A stretch of DNA of 64,000 nucleotides, taken from positions 62,001 through 126,000 of the forward strand of contig JAEMHR010000032.1 in assembly GCA_016490725.1 (NCBI GenBank). The letters run 5' to 3'. The translations under genes were made by a program, and so were the position numbers. Positions 12,752 through 25,119 of the stretch are shown one piece after another. The DNA is from Amphichorda felina (taxonomy: Eukaryota > Ascomycota > Sordariomycetes > Hypocreales > Bionectriaceae). The notes beneath the pieces were generated by a model. That model saw nothing but the letters and a program-made list of their open reading frames with translations. It made no database searches and was not told the origin of the DNA. Every line of letters begins with the position of its first letter. Positions within the stretch are counted from its first letter, which is position 1.

Positions 12752-14793
12752 CTATGAAAGCGAGGTATACAGGCTCCCCACGCAGAATACTAAGAATGTC
12801 AGTAAAAAGGCCCCGATACCAAACCCTCCCTGAACGTCCTTCATGATGACACTCCATGTCGCTGCAACCATTGTGCAGACGATGAAAGCGGCGCATCCAC
12901 AGAGAAAGACGGCTGCATAGTTGACGCCCTCTATGAAACGCAAGCCCCATCCAATAGAGATGCCTCTAGCGCCGTCTGGGGTGACGTGCTCGTTGAGCCT
13001 TTTGGGTATCATCTTGAATAAGATGGGCAGGACGTCTGCATGGTCGGGATGTTCGAAGAAATGCATGAGTATTGAGGAGCCAAGGGGTGGGGAGCTGTCT
13101 TGCTCTTCAAAGCTGTAGTTGGTCCGGTCCGGGTGGCACGGGATGGAAGGTGATTCTGTGACGTCGACCAAGTTCCCTTTGAATAGTCGAAACTTTTTAG
13201 CATATAGATATTAGCTTTCTGGACAGAGATGAAGTTTTGAATGAATATGGAACCAGCGTCTAGAGGATAATCAGGTTGCTTGCCTTGACGAACTCGATCC
13301 TCCTGACCTTCCGCATAAAGCTCCAACGTTCACCCTTCCTCGTTGAGGAATATATCTTGGTGAGCTTGCTGAAGAATTCGTAGTCCGACAGCACATTGCA
13401 CACGTCTGGCTGATGAGCTTTGGCTCCATGGCGCATGAATGGGACGCAAACAGCCAAGAAGTGATGAACCGCCCCTGACGAGTCCATGGCCGGTGCCCTT
13501 GCCCGATCACATGCCGAACCAGATTGTTTGTTTTCAGTGTCCTGAAAATGGCGTGGTAGGACGGGCTTTTCCATGGCCCTCATGAACGCCTTTTGGACTG
13601 TTTGGTAAAGGCCTTTGACTGGATTGGCATTTTGAGCTGGTCCGTCTGGAGATCCGCTATCGTCCACCACCTCCACTCCCATACCTTCTGGGAGCTTTGG
13701 CCCGAGCGAAGTGTAATCGGCTAAGAACTTCTCTAACTCAACAATGCTCCTGCCTTTGGCCATGGCAATGTCGTCGAATGCCTTGTAGCCACAATGCTAG
13801 AAAGTGTTAGTCCAAAGGTGATCAAGAATCTGGGGTGCTTAATCCAGTCGAAGCACTTACGCAAGTCCATCTAACTCTCGCAACGGAGGGTGGAAGGGGA
13901 GGCTCGTGATAGCTTCCAACAAACCAGTGTATCTGACGTCCTAGATATCCGGCAGCCGCGCCGTACCATGACTTCCTAGAGAAGGAAGGTTTCTTCAGCC
14001 GGACGAATGTCTTGACGTTGCTCTTGAATGTCTCAAATGTCTGGCTTTCAAATAAGAATCCCTTTGCAGACTCATATTTGACTCGAGAATCTATTTCCTT
14101 GACTTCAATATCAACAAGCTCGGATTCCTCCTCCATTTCCAGCCGAGCATCTTTCTCTGTCTGATGGAGGAGCTCTGCCGGTTCCTCATTTGGATTCTCC
14201 AGCAGGTGTGCTTCTGTCAGGCGTTGCGCAATGTCGAATCTTGCCCACCGGACCAGCCGAGAAGCATCCCGCTCAATTTCTGTGCTGGCCTGCTTCCGGA
14301 GATCAAGGGAATAGCGGCGAAGAAGTCTTTCTATCGAGACCTTTGCTCTCGTCCGCGATTTAGACAATCGGAGGATCTGGGGCCACAGGTGGCATAGGAC
14401 GGGGTCATGGAGCATGTCCTGGAAGAGGGCCTCGGTAAGAGACCGCACTTGGATCTCCCCTAGGTCCGTCATCGAGGTTGACGCCTGCGTATTGGCAGAA
14501 AATATTGATTCCCCCTCAGCGCAGCTGATGACGTCTGCATCATCATCGTGATCCCTATGGTCCTGCTTAGATTCATCGTCAACTTGGCTGAGGGAGGTTG
14601 ATTTGGCAGTGGCGATGTTGTCTGTGGCTATTTTCCTATTGGCATGAGTTGAACAAGCATAGCCAACGTAGATAGCTCGCTGCTCAATGTTGTGGCCTGG
14701 CTTTCCATAACGAGCGCACCTGTCGACAGCGCGTTGGTAATAGAGGCAATGGCAAGCCGCATAAAGTTCAACAAGTTGGAAGCACATGGTCAT
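12752..14793 (-). CDS. Conserved fungal protein of unknown function with C-terminal membrane anchor
   Basis: Three exons, 13861-14793, 13284-13796 and 12752-13192, encode 628 aa. The N-terminus MTMCFQLVELYAACHC is followed by a Cys/Tyr pattern (CLYYQRAVDRCARYG...) recalling conserved N-termini of fungal proteins of this size. A segment HCGYKAFDDI begins exon 2. The C-terminus has two hydrophobic helices (about 555-580 and 595-620), so it is probably a tail-anchored or two-pass membrane protein with a large cytosolic part. The second intron (13193-13283) has a GC donor (AAG|GCAAGC) and an AG acceptor; no GT donor nearby restores the frame. An upstream in-frame ATG at 14871 would add 26 residues but the MCFQ start looks like the conserved one. 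Function unknown. Confidence 0.75.
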
Positions 14794-15626
14794 CACCAGC
14801 GGTATTGCAGGGGTTTTGGGTAATGTGAATGGGAAGAGAGACTGACTGGAGATTATTGAGCAATTTATCATGTTGTGGGGGTTTGAGGGCGCCTACAGAA
14901 GTACAGGTTTCGGCACCTGCAGACTACAGCCCCAGCACCAGACCACATGAACCACCTAGGTACATGTGTATATAGTATTACTCTTGGATGGCTGTGCAAC
15001 AGGATTTAGATTTTCTCCATCACAAATCCAACCATATGCACATAGTTGCACTGACCGTCCTGCCCTCATCACATAGTATTGTCTCGCAGGAGTACTCGCT
15101 ACCTGCACTGCCGCACCAACGAGGCGGTGTAGCTGCAAGGCATCTTGATGGTAAGGCAATCACCATCTGGTTCGCATTCTGGCCTAACGCAAGAAACACT
15201 GAAGTCAGTGTTCAACCAATAAGCAGTTAATGGTTAGATTTAATGTTGCTTACATGGTCCACGGTTATAGCCAGCACAGTGCTATTCATCGTCAATATCC
15301 AGGTCCTAAGTGGCTATGTTGCCTGCTGTGGCCTAGGAATTATGTTAGTTATATCTACAAGAGCAGGAATTTATAGCTATATCCTACGGGTGACTAGACT
15401 TTGCTAGCAGACTCTAATAGATAATCTGGGAAGTAAGTATCTGTAGTACCGACACTACGAGTAATAAACCTATAAGTATATCTATTAGGCATGGTATATT
15501 TAAGAAAGGATACCGCTATCATGCAGCAGTAGTATAAGAATAAACTGTCGGTCGTTAACCCACGTATCACTCCATCTTTGGCCATAATAATCTCTGGCCT
15601 GCCAACACTGCATCAACAAGCACATA
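14794..15626. other. Intergenic region, partly AT-rich
   Basis: About 830 bases between two minus-strand genes. The side near 14.8 kb should be a promoter. From 15200 to 15600 the sequence is AT-rich and TA-dense without coding signal. Nothing further is recognised. Confidence 0.5.
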
Positions 15627-16462
15627 CTATCCAAGTTCCGCAGGGTACTGAACAGGTACCTCGGCAGCTTGAGTGTATTGACGGCCCGGGTACATATTGT
15701 GAGGCGGTTGTTTCCACTCCAGCTCGGCAGGAGGCCGCCTCTGCGACTTCTTCCGTAGATATCGCCATAGTAGGAAGACGCAGGCGATGCAAGCGAGGCC
15801 TCCAACGCCAACACCAACCCCTATGCCGGCTTTGGCACCCACGGTGAGATCTGGTGATGTCGTTGCGGTTGTGCCCTGGGCATCGGGGACAACCGAGGTT
15901 GCGGACGTCGGGGGAGCAGATGTATCGGATGCTGCTGTGGCGGTTCCTGTAGGGGCAGATGACTGCAATGTGGAGGTGGTTGTTGTGGGCTCGGGCTCTG
16001 CCGCAGTAGTGCTGCTGGGCTCCGGCTTGGAGGTAATGTTGAAGAAGGAGGACGATATTTGCGGTGCCGACTGGTTCCCCTGCATTTTGGCATCGCCCTC
16101 AAACATCCATAGGAAGAAGACGTTGGAGTCCTCGAGCTCGAGATCATAGACTTGGACGGTCCAGTTGAACTTCTCGGAGCCCTTTCTACTGGTTTCTATA
16201 GACAAAGTTATGTGGTTAGAAACGCGTTGCCCAAGAAAGATTTAAACAACCTACGGAAGATGATGGGCCCCATGTTGGCAGCCTCCTGTGTCAGACTCTG
16301 CTGCCATAATGCAATCGTGTACTCCTCGTAGTCGGTCTCGTACTCAATCGTCTCAACCTCTCCAATCTGCCAAAATTCTCGTCGGTAACGGGCTGGATTG
16401 GTGAAGAAACCGGACAAGACCGGCACTGCGGCCGTGAGAAAAAGCAGCAGCACACGCAGCAT
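15627..16462 (-). CDS. Secreted-face single-pass membrane protein with Ser/Thr-rich stalk
   Basis: Two exons, 16255-16462 and 15627-16195, encode 258 aa. A clear signal peptide (MLRVLLLFLTAAVPVLSG) is followed by a beta-rich extracellular part with N-glycosylation sequons, including motifs WQQSLTQ and FNWTVQVYDL. Next come a Ser/Thr/Pro/Ala mucin-like stalk (about 120-175), one transmembrane helix rich in Gly/Val/Ala (about 180-203) and a basic cytosolic tail (RYLRKKSQRR). The layout is that of fungal stress sensors and mucin-like surface proteins with a conserved small ectodomain, but no WSC cysteines are present. A role as a cell-surface sensor or adhesin is inference. Confidence 0.8.
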
Positions 16463-17328
16463 GTTTTCTGGTTTGGTACTCCTTGCACCGTATGAAGGGA
16501 GCTCTTGGATAGGAGAATGATGGAAACGGCCAACCCCCTTACCTTAGGGGCAGATGGGCAGAACTGGGACTTATCCATTTCCCCTGAGCCTTGGACGTTG
16601 GAAACATGAGCTGTAAGCATGCAGTTGGTCGGTACCCATGGATTTGCACCAGACCTGGTCCTATTCATCTTATACCCCTAGGCTGAGAATCGGGGGTGAG
16701 CAGTGCATGGCATGGATGCCACGCACCACACTTGAAGTTGCAAAGTTACATTTATCGACCGTACTCGGGCTCGACTGCTTCTCTAGTGGTATTCCAAGTC
16801 GCTCCCCTTTCAACGATGAACTAGAAGCTGTGGAGACGATATCCATGAGAATCGACGGCAAGAGTTGGTGGATTCCATTTCACACCGTGGCTCAAAAGGG
16901 GGACTCACGGAGATGAAGTAAAAGGATCCGGAGCCATGTACGAAGTATGGAGTACAAATGATGCAACGATGCTGCATGAGGAAAGGATAAGGCTGGGCCA
17001 GGTTCAATAACTTGGCTCACTGGCTGACTGGCCCCTTAACCGCACAGCCGATTCCTGGTAACCTGGTTAGGGGGCCCGAGTGGCCGGGACCCAATGACGC
17101 TTTCGGCTTTGCCGCCTGGGAGAGCCTCACAGCCATTGGCACGTTTCCAGACGTTTGTGGTTGTTGGTCGATGTTGGTCCTTCTGGGCCAACCACATTAC
17201 AGTGTGAGCAGGGATACATCTCGATCAGCGACCAACACCCTCAACTCGCCGCTGCAGTAAAGAATAAAGGTCCATGACCTCTGATCTTTCTTGTTGCTGT
17301 TTGTCTAATCTTAAGAAGAAATCCGTCC
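16463..17328. other. Divergent promoter region
   Basis: About 870 bases separate the start of the mucin-like membrane protein (-) from the start of the GT25 gene (+), so both promoters lie here. No clear TATA box or repeat is seen. Confidence 0.5.
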
Positions 17329-18683
17329 TTGTTCGCGATGTTGCCAACCTCTCTCTCTTCCAAACTGCGTTCAAGCTCGCCCGCTTCCCGCATGCTTCAT
17401 CGACCAGCCTCGCTTCGCGCCTCTTGCGCCTTTGGTGCCCTTGTCGCACTCTCTCTACTTCTACTGTATCGCCAACGGTCATCATATCTAGATGGGCGGC
17501 CGCTAGGATATCCGCCAAGCATCCTTGAACATGTCGACAACCGCACATTAGGCGTGAGTCTGCTTTGAAATGATGGAACTTGTGGCTCTCGCTGATATCT
17601 GCATGTAAATTCAAGTTTGAAAAGATATTGGTCGTGGGACTTCCCTCACGGACGGACCGCCGGGATACCATGGTCCTGCAGGCTGCCCTAAGTGACCTGG
17701 ATATTCAATTTATCGATGGCGTGCGCGGAGAAGATATTCCCGACAGCGCCATCCCCTCATCTCGAGGCCAGGAACGCCTACCACCCGGTTCGGTAGGATC
17801 GTGGCGTGGGCATATGAATGCCATCCGAGAGTAAGCCCTTTGGCGCCTCATAAACTGCGTTTCAGAGACTGACATGTCGTCTGGTAGGATCGTCTATAAG
17901 AACATATCCTCAGCGCTTATCCTAGAAGACGATACGGACTGGGATGTGAGGATACGACAGCAAATGCGCCGGCTCGCCCTGTCCACCCAAGCACTCACCC
18001 AGCCCCTGGCAGATTTCCCAGACCAATACGTAGACCCGACCTACCCATCCCCGTCATCTGAAGATGCTGCTCCCGAGATCCCATTTGGTCAGCTTCCCAA
18101 GACCATTGCCCCGACATTCTCACCCTACGGCGACTCCTGGGATCTGCTCTGGGTTGGACACTGCGGCATGCAGATGCCGCCCCCAGACCACAGGGGCATC
18201 TCCAGGGGCCGCGTGATCCAGGAGGACGACGACACGGTCGTCGAGAAGCGGTACATGTATTCCTTCGCCAACCCCTTCACCCTCGTCGACGTCTACCCGG
18301 AGCACACGCGCGCCGTGCACCACGTCCAGGAAGGCGTCTGCTCGCTCGGGTACGCCGTCAGCCAGCAGGGTGCGCGGCGGCTGCTGCAGGAGGTGGGCCT
18401 CAAGGACATGACCGACCCGTTTGACATCCTCCTGCGGTTCTACTGCGAGGGCGCGAAGGGTCGGCGCAAGCAGATTTGTCTGGCGACGCAACCGGGGCTG
18501 TTCCAGCATCACCGACGGGCGGGACCGGATAGTGCGCAGAGTGATATCGGGAACCATGGCGATGGGTACAGGGAGCACAGTGAGACGGATATGGTGAGGT
18601 GGAGTGCGAGGCTGAATGCGGATGTGTTGATGGATGGGGGGAGCGTGTTTCATGACCAGCGTCCCAATAGCGATGTTGAATGA
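17329..18683 (+). CDS. GT25-family glycosyltransferase, type II membrane protein
   Basis: Three exons, 17329-17553, 17616-17830 and 17888-18683, encode 411 aa (408 aa if the ATG at 17338 is used). A short basic N-terminus and one hydrophobic helix (about 30-45, FGALVALSLLLLY) form a type II signal anchor. The luminal domain begins FEKILVVGLPSRTDRRD, the GT25 (LPS beta-galactosyltransferase/collagen GLT25D) opening in which a protein name is followed by residues binding UDP-sugar. The acidic catalytic motif is LILEDDTDWD (about 157-166). Near the C-terminus are GVCSLGYAVSQQGARRLL and DPFDILL. The usual donor is UDP-galactose; the acceptor in fungi is unknown. A Golgi location is inferred. Confidence 0.87.
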
Positions 18684-18843
18684 TGGTATATGTATATGTA
18701 GCTATATTTAATGATGGAGCGAAATTGTTTGATACTCCTGACAAGAAAGGTTGAGCTGTTGCTATATGCCTCCAGGAAGTGGCCTTACCTTGTGCCTCTG
18801 CACTTTTCAACCCTTCTCGACGCACTTTCGAAGGCACCTTTGC

Positions 18844-20281
18844 CTAACAAAGAAAGAAGGTAGAATATGCCTTAGTACCTATGGAGACACGTTGCTGCGC
18901 ATTTAACCGCAATTCCTCGCCAGAACCACCCTTCTTCGCCCATTCCTCATACCCTTCTCCGTACCGCTCTACCAACTCTCTCATTTCGCCACGAACCCTG
19001 CAAAGATTATTTAGCAAATGTACCCAAAATAATCTTCGTATTTGTGCTTACAAGTTGCGGAATTTGAGGTTGCCAGGGTACAACGCTGATGAACAGATGT
19101 TGAACTTGCTGGGAATAACAGTCAGGAGTTTTCGTCCTAATCGGGGCACAGTCTGAGATAGGTACGTACAGATTGTACAGCAGATTGCGTCCGTCAAAGT
19201 CTTCGACTGGTTCAGACTCCGGGAAGTGCTGAAGGTAGGCCTTGATGTACGGCCTTCCCATTTTGTGTCTCACAGGTCTCCAAGGGGCAAGCTCATCTAG
19301 ATTGGTCGCGTCAGTGTATCCCCTGTAAATGGCTGGAGGTTGCAAAAGCCTACATTCGTTGTGAGCATAGAGACTGCATGCATCAAAGATCTTGGGCTCG
19401 CCCGTTTCCAAGTCGGTCCCTGTGTTCCCGTCCCACAGGTCTCCATGGACCAACCGAGGGACAATTGTTCTCCCCCCAGTCTCCAGCGGCCTAAGCAGTC
19501 TCGGGATGACTCTGTCCATGACTACATCTCTGAGGCGGACAAACTCATCCTCGTGACCCTGAGCTTCAATCTCGTGATCAAACATCATCTTTAGGTTCCG
19601 GGAGAAGGACTCTTCCCACGTGGCGCATTCAGTCGTATCCTGGGCAAGCCGTCCTTGGTATGTGGTTACCGGGAACCCAAATTTCCCACTTGGGGATACG
19701 CCTTTGAGGTGCATTTCGGCGACGAGCTTTGGAAAAGTTTCGAGGGAGCATGGTGGCTCATCCATCTTATGGAACGAACAGAGGAGAAAGTGGATGTTTG
19801 GATCCAATTGATAGGTTCCCCACGCCAACGGCTCTGGTGCCAGGTGAGGCGCAGTGTTGTTCAAGGCTTTCATTGAGACACACTCGCCGCTCATCATCCC
19901 TTTGCCTATGTCGCCAATGGATACCTATTTGCAGGTAGTTAGCCTACTTGATGTTGGGATTGTGTGAGATCCGATAGTTCGTCCCTTGAGAAAGAAAGAG
20001 ACCTCGTCTCCATCTTTGGTTCGAGCCACAATTTGAGCTGTGCGTGTCCAGAATGAAACACCATACGGGATCATGCCCTCGAATGTCACCCCATTAGGAA
20101 GCACTGAAGCATTTGTTAGCTATCATAGCCTGATTCGGCAGGAGAGTGGCCAACACTCACCATCTTCGACAGCCTGATCAAGGTCTTGGATGTATTTCTC
20201 TGCCACCTCAGGTTCCTTGTCCCAGTGCGGGGTGTCATCCCACGTCTGCTCGTCAACGACTGTGTTGGTTCCGGTCGCCAT
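18844..20281 (-). CDS. Fructosamine/ketosamine-3-kinase family protein
   Basis: Six exons: 20161-20281, 20003-20103, 19354-19924, 19170-19296, 19052-19108 and 18844-18997, 376 aa, all GT-AG and in frame. The phosphotransferase fold is shown by the catalytic loop LVHGDLWDGNTG (Asp about 236), the metal motif FDACSLYAHNEYELA, and a C-terminal GYEEWAKK segment usual for the family. The family phosphorylates sugar-amine adducts (fructosamine, ribulosamine) on glycated proteins so that they fall apart; fungal members are common and many are uncharacterised. An in-frame ATG at 20323 would add 14 residues. The last exon (18844-18997) extends about 15 residues past the usual end, which is less certain. 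Confidence 0.88.
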
Positions 20282-21993
20282 CGTGCGTATGTTGCTTGGA
20301 AATTCCCTGTGAATTAAAAGCATGTTCCTGGCCGCGGGGAGAGGGAATAATATGTGTCAGTGTGGAATGGCATGGCCCAGCCTTCTTATAACCCCACGAT
20401 CATCGATGGACTGGACGTCGAAATTCAACCTCTGATCAAGACATTAGTTTGAGCGGCTATCCGGCAATTTGGTTGGTCATTTCGGATGGAAGGCTATGCT
20501 GTGTAAGCGCGATTGATTACAGGCTTCGGTCTTATTTGCCGGCTACAAAACATGAAGACCAACATGCACCAATTCAGGCCAAGTTGGCCTAGGATGTCTA
20601 CCACCCACTGTGTTACATGTACGTACGTTGTGCACTTTGCCTGAAACTGGACAAGAACCAACTCGTCACCCGTCTTTTGGCCATCTCTGGCATTGATTCC
20701 ATGCTATTTGCCAAGGAATTGCATTGAAACAAACTCGCCTTCTATCTGATCCATCAATGACGAGTTCCCCGAAAATTACTCAAAACTGCAGCTCTCCACA
20801 TCTTTCAAACGCAGCACATGTCATAAGATATCGGCAAAGGGTTAACTCTGGATAAAGAATGTGCTGTGCTTGGTTACCCTAATGAGACAACATCCTATCT
20901 GTGTGCAAACCCTCGAAACATCACCCGCTTTGTACTAACATCGGACCCATCATATATAACTGTACCAAACGCCCTGGCAAGCACCATCAGCCCCTTGCGC
21001 AACTATCGCCGAGCTACCGCTCAAAGTCTTGAGGAAGTTGAGCGCCAAACGCTCGGGGATTTTCTTGCCATTTCCGACTTGCCAGAAAACATTCTTTCCG
21101 ACGTATCTGCGGCCCACCTAGAAGGAACCAGAGTGTGGCTCTTGGGTAAAGAGACCTTCCTTCAATGAAAATACAGGCCATGCTATCACCTTCTGTACCT
21201 GCAACGGAAGACTGGATCTGGAAAAAGTGTGCTATCATCCCGGGTGGTGAGTGAGTTGAAGACGGCTACTATACCAGAATTCTATTTGGCACCACTTATG
21301 AGTACGGACCCTCTCTTTTACCAGTGACGGGCACCGGCTGCTCGACCCGAGGGGGAGGCAATGTCGTACATGAGAGCCACTCGTAGCCCCATAGACATCG
21401 CGTACATTACGAACATGGCGGTCATGCAGACTGGGAACTTTGTTCTGTACGTCAGGGATTAATGCATGATTGGCACAGAACAGAGCCAATTTATCTTCCT
21501 GCGCCCCCGTGTATGGGTATGCAGTATTCCACTAGACGCCATCGACGCCGACAGCATGACGGAGCATTTCTTCATCTCTTATGATTAGCTAATTCTTAGC
21601 AATAGGCCCTTGATCGAGATGGCGGCGGGTGGCGATGTTGTATCTGCCAAAAGATCAGCGCTGGTGGTCATCAAGCAGGGCTTGGGGATGAGACGGCGCC
21701 GCCACACCTCTATGCACTCGCGGCCGTTCAGCATGCTCAGTGTCGGTGCGACGTCGATGTTTGGTAGGCACTCTTCAACATCAAGCTCCAGCGATGCCGG
21801 TCAAAGACAGAGGAGTCCGCCTGGACTCATGAGCTCGGTAAGAGATGCCCAGCTTCAGGCGATGTCAGCACATAGAAGCTATTCCACATTACCGCAAATA
21901 GGAGCAAAAGACCGATAGCTTGCGCCAATTTCTCAGCCCCTAAGGGGCTGTTAGAAACAATACAACGGGCATGACTCTATGACCTAACAGTCT
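20282..21993. other. Long intergenic region
   Basis: About 1.7 kb between two minus-strand genes. A plus-strand frame near 20866-21168 begins with GTG and a Ser-rich one at 21619-21918 (about 99 codons) begins with ATG; neither shows a domain or plausible splice partner. A perfect palindrome CAGCCCCTAAGGGGCTG sits at 21934-21950, just beyond the MFS stop. Confidence 0.5.
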
Positions 21994-23520
21994 TCATTCC
22001 GACCTATCGGTCCCCCTCTTGCTCCTCCATTTCTGACCTCGCATTCTCAGAGCCAAGACGGCCATGACACCCGTAACAGTGCTAGTCAGTCCCATCAGTG
22101 TGAAGAACCACCCATAACCAAGCGCCTCCACCAGAGGCTGTATGCAAGCCACGGCCCCGGCCGAAAGTCCACAGCGAGTAATGTTTCCCGCCGCTGCTGC
22201 TGTGCTCGGGTTTTCCGGGAAAACATCGACTAGCAAGGCGTTGAAGGACTGGTGTATAATGGTGCATTCTGCGCCGATGATGAATTGGAGGATCAACGCC
22301 ATGCTCGGGTGTGCTGCGCTCTCAATTGACCAGCCAAGGCCGGCGATGGAGCATACCAAGATGCCGAATTGGACGATTGACCCGCGTGATCTTGCCTCCT
22401 CAATTGGAAAATCCTGAATATCATCACCGGCTACGCGGTCCACGGCAAGACCGGACTTCTGGGCAATGACTTTGTAATTCCAATCCATGAACCTCCCAGC
22501 GGCAAACCCACCAGATATGACCCCAAATCCGCCTGCAAGGTAGGCAAGCCCCGTGGCGAGTTCGTCCCAGCCGTAGATTGGCCCAAAGACAAGAGGGATC
22601 GAAGTTTGGATGCAGTACCAGACCGCGTACACATTGGCAGCCACCCATAGGGTCAAGAAGCTGTCTGTGTAGAATATGATTCGCAATGGCCCGAGGGGGT
22701 TGGGTACAATGGCGGTGCCTCTGCCCGTTTTTCCATCATTGGGAGGTTGGCGTAGTTCAGCCTCAATGTCGGTCTGGCTCACTGCCTCGTCGTCCAACAT
22801 TGACATCTGCCCTGGTGTGAGTGTTTGTAGCCACGTCTTCCAGGGGCCTCTAGCAGGGACAAGGCCATTCCCGACAATGTGTCGACCCGTCTCTGGCAAA
22901 GTAAACCCAATCAGCAGGAGGGCGGTGGCAGCAAATATCACCAGCGTCCAGAAACACCAAGCCGATCCACCCGTCTCTCGCGCTATGGCTCCTCCGATGA
23001 CAGGGCCAGCACAGGGCCCCAGGTTTGTTGCCGCCAACATAGGCCCATACATCCTGCCACGCTCAGCGGGGGGCGCAACATCCGCGACGACGCCATATGC
23101 CAGCGCCATGACGGCCGACCCGCCAAAGCTCTGGAGGCCTCGAAGCGCCATGAGGACGGCGTACCGGTGGCTTGTGTTGAGTGCGAGCCCGAGGCTGGCG
23201 GCCAGGTAGGTGGCAAACCCGATGAGAAGACACGGGCGCCGACCCAGCGAGTCGGACTCCGGGGCGAAGACAGCGGGTGACACAGCCTGGAAGACGATGT
23301 ACAGGGTGATGGTGAGGTTGACTGCCTGTCCCGAAACACCGTATTCCGTTGCGATCACGGGGATGATGGGCAGGTATATCGTCGCCGTGAGAGACGATGC
23401 TAGAGTCACGTAGCCGAGTAGAGCGACGAGGTACCATCGCGTCGCAGGAGAGAATCGCGTATATGGAATTCGAGGCCTTGGGGGACTGGTTTCATGCGAG
23501 TTCTCTTTGGTGGCTTGCAT
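21994..23520 (-). CDS. MFS drug:H+ antiporter, DHA1 (Qdr/Dtr-like)
   Basis: Single exon, 508 aa from the ATG at 23520; an in-frame ATG at 23625 would add 35 residues without membrane helices. Twelve hydrophobic segments are visible, split by a cytosolic loop (about 245-290). TM1 is followed by YLPIIPVIATEYGVS, the loop motif DSLGRRPCLL corresponds to MFS motif A, and GPCAGPVIGGAI to motif C of antiporters. DHA1 proteins export drugs, organic acids, polyamines or dityrosine across the plasma membrane. The substrate is unknown; no biosynthetic cluster is visible next to it. Confidence 0.9.
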   Translation of the reverse strand: MQATKENSHETSPPRPRIPYTRFSPATRWYLVALLGYVTLASSLTATIYLPIIPVIATEYGVSGQAVNLTITLYIVFQAVSPAVFAPESDSLGRRPCLLIGFATYLAASLGLALNTSHRYAVLMALRGLQSFGGSAVMALAYGVVADVAPPAERGRMYGPMLAATNLGPCAGPVIGGAIARETGGSAWCFWTLVIFAATALLLIGFTLPETGRHIVGNGLVPARGPWKTWLQTLTPGQMSMLDDEAVSQTDIEAELRQPPNDGKTGRGTAIVPNPLGPLRIIFYTDSFLTLWVAANVYAVWYCIQTSIPLVFGPIYGWDELATGLAYLAGGFGVISGGFAAGRFMDWNYKVIAQKSGLAVDRVAGDDIQDFPIEEARSRGSIVQFGILVCSIAGLGWSIESAAHPSMALILQFIIGAECTIIHQSFNALLVDVFPENPSTAAAAGNITRCGLSAGAVACIQPLVEALGYGWFFTLMGLTSTVTGVMAVLALRMRGQKWRSKRGTDRSE

Positions 23521-24443
23521 AGCTCGTAAGAGTCGCGAGAGTCGTAGCCCAAGTGCAAGATTGGGATTGGCGGTGAAGCATTGAGGGGTTGCACAGTTGT
23601 TGGTTATGACAGTCTGCTTCAGCAATGGGTGCTATGCAAGGGACTGGACAGGCGAATATAGAAGTGACTTGTGGCACGGGAGCGAACAGTCAGGCTGGGA
23701 TTTGTCCAACAGCCCGATATGTCGAGCATCTACATACCTACGTGCACTCCAGGACTAACCCAGGAGATCTGAGATCAATGCGGCGCCACATGGCAACCGA
23801 GATTCAGTTGATAGTGTCGCCGAGCTCGCATAGAAGCTGTTCTGCACCTAAATGGAGGCGCCATACTAGGAAAACTGACGTAGAAACTTGTAAAATCCTT
23901 ACTCCAAAGATTGATTTCATGATTTTTCTGGTGTTTTGTGCTGACCGCTTGCCTCCATCAACGGGCCGGCATTACATCATTTGACTTCAACGTTACCAAG
24001 ACACCAGTTACCAAAATTGATCATGTTAATAGCTCTTTCCTTAATGGGATGGGGTCAGAGGGAGGGGAGCTGTAACTTGTTCAAGACGTTAGACTCGGGT
24101 GCGTTTACCCCTTTTTGTCTTCCGTGTCGACCCGTCGTGTCGTTCAGGCAGGGATCTTCGCCATGCATCGCATGCAGAACCCCAGATCTCATGCGCGGCA
24201 TTGAATCCGAGAACAATGTGGGCAGCGGAATAAACATCCGCCCACTCAGGAGATCCCTAATTGTAAGGTGTGACGCATCGTAGCCCTTGTGAAGGATGAG
24301 GACGTTCCGCTTCGGCTTACAGCATTGGGGCCGCAGATCCATCTACAGCCTCATTATGAATACACCATCCCCCCCCAGTCCGTATACTATCCACCTCACT
24401 TCCATCGTCTTGCCAGTCATTCATTGGATATACACAAAACAAT
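23521..24443. other. Divergent promoter region
   Basis: About 920 bases between the MFS start (-) and the DOMON gene start (+). Both promoters should be here. No RNA gene or repeat is seen. Confidence 0.5.
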
Positions 24444-25119
24444 ATGCGTGCGCCTACAACAATTGCTGCCCTGGCCCTGGCCATCGGCACCTCGGCCAAG
24501 TACTGCGACCCTGACCTCAGCGACCTGTGCTTCCAGGAGCGCACGACCGAACAAGGCCTGACGCTGCGCGTGTCCATCCCCTCCGACCCGCCCGAGGGCT
24601 TCCGGACGGCCCTGCAGATCGTCGCCCCAATTGAGACGGGCTGGGTGGGCTTCTCCTGGGGCGGCGGCATGACCAACGTGCCTCTGTCGATGGCCTGGCG
24701 TAACGGTGGCAACGTGACTGTGTCGTCCCGTCTGGCAAAGTAAGGGAAACACCGCCTCCGCCTCTTAACATGATTGATGCACCCGATATTGAATGTACCG
24801 TCACAGAGAGTACACACTCCCGGACACCAACCCCGATGCGACATTGACGGTGCTCCCCGGCTCTGGCTCCAAGTCCAACAGCACGCACTGGAAGGCGACG
24901 TTCCTGTGCGAGGGGTGCACCAAGTGGAACTACGGCGTCGACGTTGCGCTCAACGGAAGCTCCACGTCGGTGCCCTTTGCGTACGCGCTGGCATCGGAGG
25001 CCCCAGCGTCGCCGGAGGACCCCGAGTCGGCCTTTGGAAAACACGATGAGACGGGGGGTCTCACTTTCAACCTCAAGGAGGCGCAGGACGCGAGGTTTGA
25101 CGAGGTTGTTGATGCGTGA
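24444..25119 (+). CDS. Secreted DOMON/CDH-type cytochrome domain protein
   Basis: Two exons, 24444-24739 and 24807-25119, encode 202 aa; the 67-nt intron is GTAAGG...ACAG. A signal peptide ends near TSAKYC. The mature part has an immunoglobulin-like cytochrome (DOMON) fold as in cellobiose dehydrogenase: paired Cys residues, ETGWVGFSWGGGMTNVPLSMAW, and later CEGCTKWNYG. In CDH cytochromes haem b is held by Met and His; a candidate Met is in the GGGMTNV segment, but no clear matching His motif is seen, so haem binding is uncertain. There is no flavin dehydrogenase domain or transmembrane anchor, so it is a stand-alone extracellular domain, possibly for redox or sugar binding. Confidence 0.78.

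Noticed and set aside
20866..21168. 100-codon frame on plus
   Set aside because: Begins with GTG, lacks an ATG and domain, and no splice partner was found.
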